A stretch of DNA of 64,000 bases from the NCBI RefSeq assembly GCF_036689815.1, contig NZ_JBAHUR010000013.1, positions 40,192-104,191 on the forward strand, written 5' to 3'. The notes beneath the pieces were generated by a model, which searched no databases, was not told the DNA's origin, and saw only the letters and a program-made list of their open reading frames with translations. This DNA is from Magnetovibrio sp. PR-2 (lineage in GTDB: Bacteria > Pseudomonadota > Alphaproteobacteria > Rhodospirillales > Magnetovibrionaceae). This document shows positions 26,608 to 34,575 of the stretch, one piece after another (position 1 is the first letter of the stretch; each line of letters begins with the position of its first letter). A program made the translations under genes and the position numbers.

Positions 26608-27672
26608 TTACTCAGGAGGATGAAGCTCTGCATGTTCAAGAATACGCCCCGAGTAATGATCAGAATTTGCATTTTCTTTCCAGAAACCAATAATGTCATC
26701 ATCCAGAGCAAGCTTCTCGATTTTAGCTAAGCTCGTTGTTTCTTCCTCATGATAGGGAGCTGTTAAGCCAGCATCAGTATCGGCATCCCCTACAATGACG
26801 TATTGAAAGATTTTTCGCATCTCATCTGGAACGCACGCCACCCCTTGATCAATTAGAACTGTTGCGCCCAATTCGAGCCCAACCCGAAATACTTTTGGTA
26901 AAACGATTTCATAGTATGCAGGTCGATCCATAGGCTTATGCATCCACAAGTGATTAGGGGCAATATTCGTGCAATTTATCCATAGCCCTAAACGCTTGTC
27001 TCTTTGATCAGGGACCTCTGCAGGAATTTCTATCTGTTGAGCAAATTGAGCATCTAAAGGATCATTGGTTTTGATAAGTCCAACCTGACCAATGGTGGAC
27101 ATTGCAATCTCCTGCAAATCAATTTCGCTGCGAATTTTTCTAACACTCGTAAAATATCCATAAGCAATATTCTTAAGTTGTGCCCGCCCCTGAATATTCC
27201 AGGTTGATCCCCATATTTCTCCGCTTCTATTGATACCCTCAAAACCTTTTTCATTTGTATGGTGGTAGAGAAACAACTGAAGTGTTCCATTTGATTTTCT
27301 CCACCTACCATCTGGGGAAGGCCAAACAGGTCCATCGATCTTTTCATAAAAGCATTTGTAAATAACACTGCCATCTTTGTGCGTTCTCAGCTTGCCCTGC
27401 TGAAAAAACAAAACACGGAGGCATGCTTTGCTGTTAGCTACAAATGTAAAACGGCAAAAACCGCCGTCTCCATCCGGCAAAAACCCGATTTGGTTTGGAT
27501 CGAAAAATACGGGTACGAAGAATGGCTTGTCCTTATCGTTCCCAAACAGAATATCAGGCTGAACTACAGAACCATGGGGCATATGCACAAGCCTGCATTT
27601 GATATAACCCTGTTTGATTATTTGTGTTGATAGCAACTGACGAACAAGTTTTTTAACCACTGAGCCCCCCAT
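26608..27672 (-). CDS. Unrecognised protein with possible HYD1-like ADP-ribosyltransferase core
   Basis: I do not recognise the 354-residue protein as a whole. Residues 133-180 read LFLYHHTNEKGFEGINRSG, then NIAYGYFTS. That order (strand ending YHxT, G-I-xxSG, then YGxYxT) resembles HYD1-type ADP-ribosyltransferase folds of polymorphic toxins. A C-terminal region has VGLELGATVLIDQGVA and an acidic end. No signal peptide or membrane helix is seen. It follows the TM gene at 27688 by 15 bases on the same strand, forming a two-gene module, and no clear ribosome site precedes the ATG. The ART assignment is a hypothesis. Confidence 0.4.
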   Translation of the reverse strand: MGGSVVKKLVRQLLSTQIIKQGYIKCRLVHMPHGSVVQPDILFGNDKDKPFFVPVFFDPNQIGFLPDGDGGFCRFTFVANSKACLRVLFFQQGKLRTHKDGSVIYKCFYEKIDGPVWPSPDGRWRKSNGTLQLFLYHHTNEKGFEGINRSGEIWGSTWNIQGRAQLKNIAYGYFTSVRKIRSEIDLQEIAMSTIGQVGLIKTNDPLDAQFAQQIEIPAEVPDQRDKRLGLWINCTNIAPNHLWMHKPMDRPAYYEIVLPKVFRVGLELGATVLIDQGVACVPDEMRKIFQYVIVGDADTDAGLTAPYHEEETTSLAKIEKLALDDDIIGFWKENANSDHYSGRILEHAELHPPE

Positions 27673-27687
27673 TGATTTGTTGTTGTT

Positions 27688-28371
27688 TTATGAGCAACAC
27701 ACTCTGTCTGAACGGAAGGGGCCTGTACAAAAGTCTCGCCACACTTCACCGATATTCTGGTCGGCCATGCCACATGAAATCTGTTGCCCAGATTGTCCAC
27801 ATGCATAGAAACAAGCTGTTCTGTTTCTCTGAACGAGTCCTAAAAAATCGAAAAGCTGAGATACACCATCAACCACTACCCCATCGTATGACTGTTCGTA
27901 TGGAACACTGATGGTTGTCGCCTTTACGCCCAGAAAACTTGTGTCAAACCTATCGTGTCCAGGCACAATGCGAAGAATTTCTTTTTGTGGTTTTCCTGGA
28001 AAGAATAGTTTTCCTGTCGTGTATTTTGTCAGAGTACTTCCCTCTATATCCGCGTAACTCCGCGACAAGAGGTCCTTATATTGGGCTTCGGGAATTTCTA
28101 CGGAATGCTTGACTTCCCACATCAACTGTCCAGCATTTAGCCCAACCTCGTGCACATGAACTGGGTTTGGCCCAATTGCTTCAAATGAGAATTCATATTC
28201 ACCCTCATTAACCTTCAATAAGTCCAAACTTAAATGCGATTGCGCATTTACAATAGCAAGAGTGGTGACGACACCAACAAGCGCAGAGCCAATTCCAATA
28301 ATAATTAGACGAATTTTCGACGTAATGTCACCCGCTGTAAATAATGCAGAAATATGTTCAATTAACTTCAC
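27688..28371 (-). CDS. Unrecognised single-pass membrane protein
   Basis: The 227-residue protein starts at a GTG preceded by GGGGGAAGAT. One membrane helix lies at about 20-42 (IRLIIIGIGSALVGVVTTLAIV), giving a short cytoplasmic N-terminus and a periplasmic domain. Three Cys pairs near the C-terminus (for example FYACGQSGQQISCG and VCCS) fit an oxidised compartment. I cannot assign a family. It is translated ahead of the 26608 gene and they probably work together, perhaps as membrane target or partner of a toxin-like protein. Confidence 0.6.
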   Translation of the reverse strand: MKLIEHISALFTAGDITSKIRLIIIGIGSALVGVVTTLAIVNAQSHLSLDLLKVNEGEYEFSFEAIGPNPVHVHEVGLNAGQLMWEVKHSVEIPEAQYKDLLSRSYADIEGSTLTKYTTGKLFFPGKPQKEILRIVPGHDRFDTSFLGVKATTISVPYEQSYDGVVVDGVSQLFDFLGLVQRNRTACFYACGQSGQQISCGMADQNIGEVWRDFCTGPFRSDRVCCS

Positions 28372-28725
28372 ATCTTCCCCCTTGCTAAGGTCATAATTAA
28401 CTCACCACATTTAACGTGTGCGTATGACAACCATTCTCTCATAAGTTTATTTGCGAGGAAATGTTAAAGTGGTCCTCTCAAAAAAATGATGGGATTTTAC
28501 GAGCCCCCACATCAATCAAGTTGTGTCTCGCCAGCCCCCCATACCCCCCCTCTGCTTAAATCGACACCCGGCACAATCTTGGCACAAATTGATTTCATTT
28601 CCCGGTCTGTTCAGCTTGACGAGGATGGCAATTCTCTCTAGCGTAAAAGCCATAGATACTTGACGTATCAAGAGATAAATCAAATCGGCGGAACCATTAA
28701 ATTCATTTAATATCAATGATTTAGC
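28372..28725. other. Intergenic region at the right end of element A
   Basis: About 350 bases with AT-rich sequence just above the GTG of the membrane-protein gene, so its promoter should be here. A short open frame (28516-28716, minus, 66 codons, Cys-containing) has no supporting start site or family. I see no other feature before the att copy. Confidence 0.5.
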
Positions 28726-28775
28726 GCCCTCCGAAGGCAGAGGTCGTGAGTTCGAATCTCGCCGGGTGCGCCATT
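28726..28775 (+). repeat. att site 2 (tRNA-Arg 3' fragment)
   Basis: An exact 50-base copy of the tRNA 3' half through CCATT, without the 5' half, so it is not a tRNA gene. It marks the right end of element A and the left end of segment B. Confidence 0.93.
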
Positions 28776-28802
28776 CAAAAGCCCCGAAAACCGGGGCTTT
28801 TG
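28776..28802. terminator. Rho-independent hairpin after att site 2
   Basis: CAAAAGCCCCG (28776-28786) pairs perfectly with CGGGGCTTTTG (28792-28802) around a five-base loop. A terminator is expected directly behind a tRNA, so it may have served the tRNA when segment B was the adjacent DNA. Confidence 0.85.
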
Positions 28803-29162
28803 GCCGTTTTAGGGGCTGATTTCAGATCACCTCAAAATGCCCGGAAGTGCCCCTCGAAGAACCCAGAAACACAGCGTCCAGCACCCTCCAGATACTTTGA
28901 ATAGTATGTACCCCCAAACGAAGAGGTTTTGGGCCAGCTAGGAAGGGTGTTTCTGTTTATTTAGCCCGCCCTAGTCTATATACATCTGATGTTGATTGGA
29001 CAGGATGTACTGCGTCTTCATGGGCAAATGCACGTTTTTCAGAGCAGATTGTAAAAGCGACCAATGAAGCTGTTGACCTATCACTACAAAGGGCGCGCGC
29101 TTCGGCTGTGATGGTCCTATGAAAGTGTTTGACGCTTGAACGGGGCGCGCCATACTTAAGGC
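28803..29162. other. Intergenic region
   Basis: About 360 bases with only short, unsupported open frames. It must hold the promoter of the gene at 29163. I see no repeat or RNA fold beyond the hairpin just upstream. Confidence 0.4.
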
Positions 29163-29774
29163 ATGATCAATGCACGGATCACTCGGTTCATACACCTGTC
29201 GGTCGCGGGCGCTTGGGCGGCTGCGGTTCTGTGCGGTTCTGTGGACAGTGCTTTTGCAGACACAGCGCACAATTGCCGGGCCCAGAGCGTGCACGCAAGT
29301 TGGCTAAAAGCCATCAACGCCAAAATTGCAAAAGCGAAGCAAAACAATCCGAATATTGATGTGTCCGGCTATTTTCAAAAACGCGACCGTGAAGTCGTTC
29401 GCCACGAACAAGCCCACCTCGCCGCGGCATGCGAGTGGGGATTGTCCATTCACTATCTGAAAACACGCTATAAAGGTCAGGTGTATCGCACTGCCGGGTG
29501 TACCCGTGTTCGGGGCGATGCCCCTTGGCAAATTGCATATCTCAGCGCGCTCGCACCATTGGCGGAGGGCATAGAGCCTTCGCCCTATGACCGCCGTATC
29601 GCAGAGGCCACAAGCCGTCTTTTACGTTCGAAACGCGACCCTTGGCAGCAGGTCGGGCTTTGTCCGGCCGCAGCGAAGGTCAAAGCTTATCTTGAACACA
29701 GAGGGGATGGGGCTGTTAAAGTTCCTCCTGGCAAAATTCCCAAAAGCGGGCCGCGCATCATTTACGGGAATTGA
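29163..29774 (+). CDS. Exported SprA-like putative zinc metalloprotease
   Basis: A 203-residue protein with a signal peptide (cleavage near AFA-DT, about 33). REVVRHEQAHLAAA (about 78-91) is an HExxH zinc site in the context seen in SprA-like putative metalloproteases. A third ligand cannot be assigned by eye. The C-terminal quarter is basic and proline-rich. Substrate and role are unknown. AAGG precedes the ATG closely. Confidence 0.6.
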   Translation: MINARITRFIHLSVAGAWAAAVLCGSVDSAFADTAHNCRAQSVHASWLKAINAKIAKAKQNNPNIDVSGYFQKRDREVVRHEQAHLAAACEWGLSIHYLKTRYKGQVYRTAGCTRVRGDAPWQIAYLSALAPLAEGIEPSPYDRRIAEATSRLLRSKRDPWQQVGLCPAAAKVKAYLEHRGDGAVKVPPGKIPKSGPRIIYGN

Positions 29775-29856
29775 AGGTTCTGCATTGGCGAGATAAAATG
29801 CGATGGAACACGCGCTAAGGTGTGAGGATCGCAAACCCCACCATTAAGGCACCACC

Positions 29857-30477
29857 ATGACCGATACACCATCTGTCCGCCGCCCCGTTTTGGGAACTTT
29901 GATGTTGATCGCAGGTTTGCTGTGTCTGGGGATCAGTGCGGTGTTGTTGGTGAAAAGCCACTTCGGCCCCTTTTTTGTGGTCGAAGGCCACATCAATGTG
30001 GCGGCGACCATGCAACAAGGCGGCACGCGCCTGCGCGGTGGGGGCGGGGATGCGGTGGTGATCCTTTTAAAAGAAGACCTCACCCCAACGCCTTACCCGC
30101 CGGAATTTTCCCTTACCCTGTCGTTGAGCGGATCGGAAAGTTTCCACATGGCCCAAAGGCTGCCCCGGGGAACAGCGGTGAAACTGTTCATGGATGGAGA
30201 TGATCTGCAAGATGCTTTGACGTACGCACAAACCCGCCACGCCACGGAGCAGTCGGGCCAGGTGTATTCAGGCTTTGGCTTTTGGCAGGTGGAGGGTTTG
30301 GTTCATCTGCATAAAATTGAGTGGATGGAAAACGGAGACATCGTTTCCGCACACCGCACCTTCACCGCCATTTGGTTTTGGACTGCCTTTTTGGTCATCA
30401 TTGGGTTTGCGTTGAGTGTGGAAGGCCGTGCACACCTTGTTGGGAAACCTGTGTCGCCGGATGACAACGCCCCCTAG
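29857..30477 (+). CDS. Hypothetical membrane protein
   Basis: A 206-residue protein with two membrane helices (about 12-32 and 167-188) flanking a roughly 130-residue, probably periplasmic, beta-rich domain. I cannot name the family. Codon use is host-like. Its stop overlaps that of the convergent gene at 30474 by four bases. Confidence 0.7.
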   Translation: MTDTPSVRRPVLGTLMLIAGLLCLGISAVLLVKSHFGPFFVVEGHINVAATMQQGGTRLRGGGGDAVVILLKEDLTPTPYPPEFSLTLSLSGSESFHMAQRLPRGTAVKLFMDGDDLQDALTYAQTRHATEQSGQVYSGFGFWQVEGLVHLHKIEWMENGDIVSAHRTFTAIWFWTAFLVIIGFALSVEGRAHLVGKPVSPDDNAP

Positions 30478-30761
30478 GTTCCGTCTGCGCCACCCGGCTG
30501 ATAAAAGCCATAGACATAATTGGACAGTTCCACGGCACAAAACACAACACACCGCTCACCATCGCGAATTTCCACAGGCGTGGTTTGATAGGTCTGGTCC
30601 GGATACTGGGGGTGATGAACTTCCACGCGCGGCCCATCCAAGCGATGCCATTTGTGCGCCCAGACGTTTTCAACGCCGCCCAAGCGCAAAGGCTCCCCTT
30701 CCGAAACAATCGCCACATACGGCCAAACGACCAAATCGCCCAAAACGAAACCTTTCAACAT
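30474..30761 (-). CDS. Small hypothetical protein
   Basis: A 95-residue, beta-rich soluble protein (MLKGFVLGDLVVWPYVAIV…). No family recognised. It has convincing codon use and a compact, balanced composition. The stop overlaps the convergent membrane-protein gene. Confidence 0.6.
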   Translation of the reverse strand: MLKGFVLGDLVVWPYVAIVSEGEPLRLGGVENVWAHKWHRLDGPRVEVHHPQYPDQTYQTTPVEIRDGERCVVFCAVELSNYVYGFYQPGGADGT

Positions 30762-30863
30762 GTTCTGACTTCGACTTAGTCTAGCACGAATTGGACGCGC
30801 TCTTTAAAAGTCCGCTTTTGACCAATAATGACTGTTCAGCTGGCGAGCATGCGGGCACATAAT

Positions 30864-30891
30864 TTGACATTTCAATAAATTTCGAAATAAT
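30864..30891 (+). promoter_or_regulatory. Sigma-70-type promoter and likely ArsR operator
   Basis: TTGACA (30864-30869) and AATAAT (30886-30891) are separated by 16 bases. The perfect palindrome ATTTCGAAAT (30879-30888) overlaps the -10 box, where an ArsR-type repressor would block polymerase. The arsR start lies about 50 bases downstream. Confidence 0.7.
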
Positions 30892-30943
30892 AGCGTTAAT
30901 CCGTTTTTGTTTGTTACTCCTGCCGACAAGGTGTGCCGTTTTG

Positions 30944-31288
30944 ATGAAGTTATCCGTATTTCAAGCCACGCAAATTCTTTCCGGACTTGCGAACGAAATG
31001 CGTCTTGAAGTCTTTCGGAGCTTGGTTGCACGCGGCGGCATGTCCGCTGGCGAGTTAGCTGAAGAACTCGGTGTTAGGGCTTCAACGCTATCCTTTCATC
31101 TCAAAGACTTGCGCCATGCGGGTTTAGTATCCAGCCAAAAGCAAGGGCGGCAAGTCATCTATGCCGCGAACTTTGACAACCTCAATGATCTATTGAGCTT
31201 CTTGGTGGATGACTGTTGTGGTGGTCGGCCTGAGCTGTGTATTCGCACTGTCGAGTCCACAAAAAGCTGCTGCGACAAAACGGCATAA
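30944..31288 (+). CDS. ArsR-family metal(loid)-sensing repressor
   Basis: A 114-residue winged-helix protein (LSGLANEMRLEVFRSLV, then ELGVRASTLSFHLKDLRHAGLV). The recognition-helix region lacks the ELCVCD site of E. coli ArsR. Cysteines lie instead at the C-terminus: DDCCGGRPELC and SCC, a pattern of C-terminal As(III)/metal sites in other ArsR proteins. It probably autoregulates through the palindrome over its promoter. It is followed 253 bases later by the rhodanese gene. Arsenate reductase or efflux genes are not present. Confidence 0.88.
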   Translation: MKLSVFQATQILSGLANEMRLEVFRSLVARGGMSAGELAEELGVRASTLSFHLKDLRHAGLVSSQKQGRQVIYAANFDNLNDLLSFLVDDCCGGRPELCIRTVESTKSCCDKTA

Positions 31289-31541
31289 GGGATTTCGGTT
31301 TATAAAAACGGTGTCTTTCAAATCTAAAACAAAATGAAATGAGGTTTGGTGGTTGCACAAATCCATTTGCCCGTGGCGATATTCATTTGGCGCATGATTG
31401 TCCCGATGCAGCTGAAGGCCGACTTCAATACGCTCACCGTGCAGGAACGTAGGGGTGCAAATTGTGAATAAAACCAAACGTTGGTACATGACTGTGCCAG
31501 TTTAACAGGTAAATTAATGACTATTGGGAGGATGTGTTGTG

Positions 31542-32489
31542 ATGTTGCTGAAAGAAATGACATGGATCAAAAAAGCTGTTTTTGCGCTTTTGGCTCTCAT
31601 GGCTGTGATGGGGGGGCAAGCCTCTGCCGATACCGGGGACGTGTTGGTGGACACAGATTGGCTCGAACAGCACATTGACGACGACAATTTGGTGATTTTG
31701 GAAGTCCGTTATCACCCGCACCGATATTATACCATTGGCCATATACCTGGGGCCGTACAGGTTCAACGCTTTAAAGACCTTGGCGATAATGATGGTCAAT
31801 CCATCATGTTATTTCCAGACAAGCCTGCCTTTGAAAAAACCCTGAGAAGCTGGGGCGTGAATGACAACTCATCAATCGTTATTTATGATGATTCACGTTC
31901 TGCATTGGCATCACGGCTATATTTCCTTCTGGACTACTATGGCTATGATATGACCCAGGTGAAGGTATTGGATGGCGGTACTGTCGCCTGGCAAAGTTTT
32001 AATGACTTGGAAACAGATAAGGTCGAGCCTAAGCGTGGGACTGTCACCCTTAAAGAGGCACGCTCTGAATTGAGTGTTGAGTGGACCGGCGTTTACGACC
32101 GGGTTGTTTCACAACGCGATACCCAAATGGTCTTGCTGGATGCACGTCCGTCGACCCACTACAGTGGCAAAGAAATTGTTCATGCTGTGCGGGGCGGGCA
32201 TATTCCAGGTGCAATCAACATTGTTAGCCTCAGCGGTACAGAAGGTGAAACCCAGTTGTGGAAAACGGCTGAAGACCTTGCACAAATGTATGCGGACATT
32301 CCGAAAGACAAGACCGTAATTGCATACTGCCACGATGGTTTCCGCATGAGCTTGGCTTACATGCAGCTCAAGGCAATAGGCTACAAGGATGTTCGTTTGT
32401 ACAACGGTGGCTGGGGGCATTGGGGCAATGAATTGTCCTTACCCGTTGTCGAAGGTCGCGAACCGTTTGACGACACATTTAAGTTGTAG
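31542..32489 (+). CDS. Exported two-domain rhodanese (sulfurtransferase)
   Basis: The 315-residue protein has a signal peptide (to about QASA, 30) and two rhodanese domains. The first lacks a Cys in its loop (IYDDSRSALAS). The second has the active-site loop CHDGFR (VIAYCHDGFRMSLAYM), the usual SseA-like layout. It should transfer sulfane sulfur to a thiophile in the periplasm. The ATG at 31542 is chosen because GGGAGGA lies nine bases before it; a TTG six codons upstream sits inside that site. Adjacent ArsR may control it. Confidence 0.9.
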   Translation: MLLKEMTWIKKAVFALLALMAVMGGQASADTGDVLVDTDWLEQHIDDDNLVILEVRYHPHRYYTIGHIPGAVQVQRFKDLGDNDGQSIMLFPDKPAFEKTLRSWGVNDNSSIVIYDDSRSALASRLYFLLDYYGYDMTQVKVLDGGTVAWQSFNDLETDKVEPKRGTVTLKEARSELSVEWTGVYDRVVSQRDTQMVLLDARPSTHYSGKEIVHAVRGGHIPGAINIVSLSGTEGETQLWKTAEDLAQMYADIPKDKTVIAYCHDGFRMSLAYMQLKAIGYKDVRLYNGGWGHWGNELSLPVVEGREPFDDTFKL

Positions 32490-32881
32490 TCGGCTACATC
32501 AATGATGATGGCGTTAGATAAATCCAAAGTGGCTCTTTTCACTTCATTGTGTAGAGAGCAGCTTTGAATATTCTGGCTGAGGCTTTCTGGTGTGGCTTTT
32601 TCCTCAATTGTGCCATGGCCAGTCTGATTCAGTCCCGTTTAATCCCCGATATTCGAAAAATGGCACAACAGCACCCGAACAACGAGTTGATTTAGTTACA
32701 CTTTAATTCGCTCTCTCACCCTCCGAAGGCAGAGGTCGTGAGTTCGAATCTCGCCGGGTGCGCCATTTTTTAGACCTGAAAGTGCCTTCCCCAGCCCTGC
32801 TGCTCGTTCGGGTGGCGCAGAAGGTTTTTGCTTGTGCAACAATCACCGCAACACAACAGCTATGGGTATGGAGAAAACCAT
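32490..32881. other. Intergenic region containing att site 3
   Basis: Roughly 390 bases between the rhodanese and globin-like genes. Apart from att site 3 and the globin promoter region I see only short unsupported frames. Confidence 0.5.
32719..32770 (+). repeat. att site 3 (tRNA-Arg 3' fragment)
   Basis: An exact 52-base match to 16038-16089, including five T after CCA, without a 5' tRNA half. It is the right boundary of the whole tandem insertion and probably the displaced original tRNA end. Confidence 0.93.
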
Positions 32882-33235
32882 ATGGGTTCCCACGTCAATT
32901 TAGAGGCGGCTTCAGAGGCGTTCTACAAGGTCTTGTTTGAAAGAGCGCCCGAATTAGAAAGCAAATTCAACAATTTGAGCTTCCAACGCCAAATGTTCGA
33001 AGGCGCGCTTAAGTACATTGAAATTGCTGAGGAACAAGGCGAAGATGTGGAAACACAGCTGCGCGCCATCGGCCTTAGACACCGCGGGCAAAACATCTCA
33101 TCCGAACACATGGCCATCGGCCGCGAAGCCTTCCAAGCGGCCCTAAGCGCCGGCGGCGTTGATGACCCCGCCGCCATTGAAACATTCATGAACGGCTATG
33201 ACGCCGTTCAAAGCAAAATGAAAATTTCAATTTAG
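32882..33235 (+). CDS. Globin-like protein
   Basis: A 117-residue protein with bacterial single-domain globin spacing. FYKVLFERAPELESKF is the N-terminal A/B-helix pattern. IGLRHRGQNISSEHMAIGREAF carries a His (about 72) in the place of the proximal F8 ligand. It is short for a globin, so the distal pocket may be reduced. Haem or ligand binding is inferred. GGAGA lies eight bases before the ATG, which is preferred over an upstream start at 32828. Confidence 0.7.
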   Translation: MGSHVNLEAASEAFYKVLFERAPELESKFNNLSFQRQMFEGALKYIEIAEEQGEDVETQLRAIGLRHRGQNISSEHMAIGREAFQAALSAGGVDDPAAIETFMNGYDAVQSKMKISI

Positions 33236-33459
33236 AGCGCAGCCTTCGCATAAAAAAGCTGACCCGGCGCGCGTCTCCGGCTCTGAGTTGGACCCGTAAT
33301 TGGAGCCATTATCTCAACCTCGCCAACCACCGCACGCTCCATCAAGACATCACCAATGCCATGATCAAGTAGACGTTTTTTTAGTCTTCGTGAGAAAAAA
33401 ACGCTCTCGACCCTCCATAGCCTTTGCAGTTTGGTTTTTTCAAGCGTGGAGGCTTTCAT
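33232..33459 (-). CDS. Possible small basic protein
   Basis: A 75-codon frame that exactly fills the gap between the globin-like stop (four-base overlap) and the start of the 33458 gene (overlapping ATGs). The product is basic with a short beta-like middle (GEVEIMAPITGP). The fit suggests a real gene, but no family or ribosome site supports it. It could be a chance frame. Confidence 0.3.
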   Translation of the reverse strand: MKASTLEKTKLQRLWRVESVFFSRRLKKRLLDHGIGDVLMERAVVGEVEIMAPITGPTQSRRRAPGQLFYAKAAL

Positions 33460-34123
33460 GTTTTGCTCCTATTCCGTTCCCATTTGGCCCTCAGTTTTGG
33501 CGCTTTTGCTGGTTTTTGGTCTCATCCCCACGGCAAACGCCAGTTGGCAATCGCGTGTGTTGTTAATCGGTGTGGACGGCGGCGGCGCCATCCCGCGTCA
33601 CAACCAACCCTTTGTGGATTTGACCGACGCGTTGGCTGAACGGCTCAAAGGCTCCACCTACGTCATCTATACCGAAAACAACGACAAGCCTTTCAAAAAG
33701 AAGAACCGCAATCCACGCAATCTGCGTCAAACCATTTCGGCGGTTGAAAAGCTCCCCGACAACCGGTTGGACTTTGCCGTGTTGTTGACCGCCAAGCGCG
33801 AAGTGGGACGCCGTGCAGATCACACCCAATTTTCCCTAAAGGTCATCGCCCGCTTGATCGATCCCTTGGACGGTCGGGTGCTGGAAACCATCAAAGTGAA
33901 ATCTCAGACGCTACACATCCCTAAAAAGCGGTGTGGCCCGCCGTGCATGCGCAACGCCACATATGAAGCCAATGACACCATCGCCCCGTTTTTAGCCCTG
34001 CGCCTGACCGAAGAAATTGAAGAGCGCGAAGACGATATGCGCGCCGACTATGACGACGGCGACGACTTTTATGAATATGACGAAGTCGATGATCTTGATC
34101 TGCGTCGCGACTTGAACGGATAA
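33458..34123 (+). CDS. Exported protein, first gene of the envelope operon
   Basis: A 221-residue protein with a signal peptide (cleavage near ANA-SW, residue 28). The mature part is alpha/beta with strands VLLIGVDGGGA and LDFAVLLTAKREV, two Cys (KRCGPPC) likely forming a disulfide, and a long acidic Asp/Glu/Tyr-rich C-terminus. No family recognised. GGAGG precedes the chosen ATG. It opens a run of 14 same-strand genes with short or overlapping junctions. Confidence 0.75.
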   Translation: MFCSYSVPIWPSVLALLLVFGLIPTANASWQSRVLLIGVDGGGAIPRHNQPFVDLTDALAERLKGSTYVIYTENNDKPFKKKNRNPRNLRQTISAVEKLPDNRLDFAVLLTAKREVGRRADHTQFSLKVIARLIDPLDGRVLETIKVKSQTLHIPKKRCGPPCMRNATYEANDTIAPFLALRLTEEIEEREDDMRADYDDGDDFYEYDEVDDLDLRRDLNG

Positions 34124-34134
34124 GGAATGGACCC

Positions 34135-34575
34135 ATGATTCACGGTGTACAAAACAATGCCATGGCGGAAATCGCCTTAGCGCTGGCCATGGGGTTCTTT
34201 TCCATCATGGTCTTGACCTTGGTGTCCATGGGCAGCGGCCTAACCCCCGCCCAAAGCGTAGACACCGCCCACAGCCCCGGCGTTCAGGTGCAACACTCCG
34301 AGCCCACAAAATCACAAGACCAAAGTGCCCAAGAAGACATCAAAGTCTCCAGCGCGGACTTAGTCATCTATCACGCCGGGCGTTATCTGGATGCGGATTT
34401 GAAACCCTTAGACCCAGCGTCTTTGGCCGGACGTGAGAAAGTCGTTCTCGCCGTTGACGGCAACTTGCCCATGACCGAAGCCTTAAAAGCGCGCGAAGGC
34501 GTTCCGGTCGGCAACCTCACCATCGCACCTTTAGACGCACGGTGGCAAAAAGCCCTGAAGGAGACGTCATTATGA
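34135..34575 (+). CDS. Single-span membrane protein, ExbD-like in plan
   Basis: A 146-residue protein with one N-terminal membrane helix (about 10-33), a flexible 40-residue linker, and a small periplasmic domain (DLVIYHAGRYLDADLKPLDP… EKVVLAVDG). This plan, short N-in tail, one helix and periplasmic domain, is that of ExbD/TolR subunits, but I do not see the conserved Asp in the helix. It could be the ExbD-equivalent of the ExbB-like gene at 40619 or a separate anchor. Its stop overlaps the next ATG (ATGA). Confidence 0.6.
   Translation: MIHGVQNNAMAEIALALAMGFFSIMVLTLVSMGSGLTPAQSVDTAHSPGVQVQHSEPTKSQDQSAQEDIKVSSADLVIYHAGRYLDADLKPLDPASLAGREKVVLAVDGNLPMTEALKAREGVPVGNLTIAPLDARWQKALKETSL

Larger units (their letters stand above)
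28776..32770 (+). mobile_element. Segment B: tandem, integrase-less integrated segment
   Basis: It is bounded by att site 2 and att site 3. Its gene content is a SprA-like protein, two small hypothetical genes, arsR and a rhodanese. No integrase or replication gene is visible. The simplest reading is an older element that integrated at tRNA-Arg first and lost its integrase, followed by element A inserting between it and the tRNA. The base composition is closer to the host than that of element A. Confidence 0.6.

Noticed and set aside
21575..28371. Type II or III CBASS
   Set aside because: No E1/E2-like, JAB, HORMA or TRIP13-like gene is present near the CD-NTase.
28516..28716. 66-codon minus-strand frame before att site 2
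   Set aside because: No ribosome site, no family motif, and it lies within the expected promoter region of the 27688 gene.
28726..28775. A second tRNA-Arg gene
   Set aside because: Only the 3' half is present; there is no D arm or 5' acceptor strand.
31524..31541. TTG start for the exported rhodanese
   Set aside because: The codons overlap the GGGAGGA ribosome site that serves the ATG at 31542.
32719..32770. A third tRNA-Arg gene
   Set aside because: Only the 3' half is present, as at att site 2.
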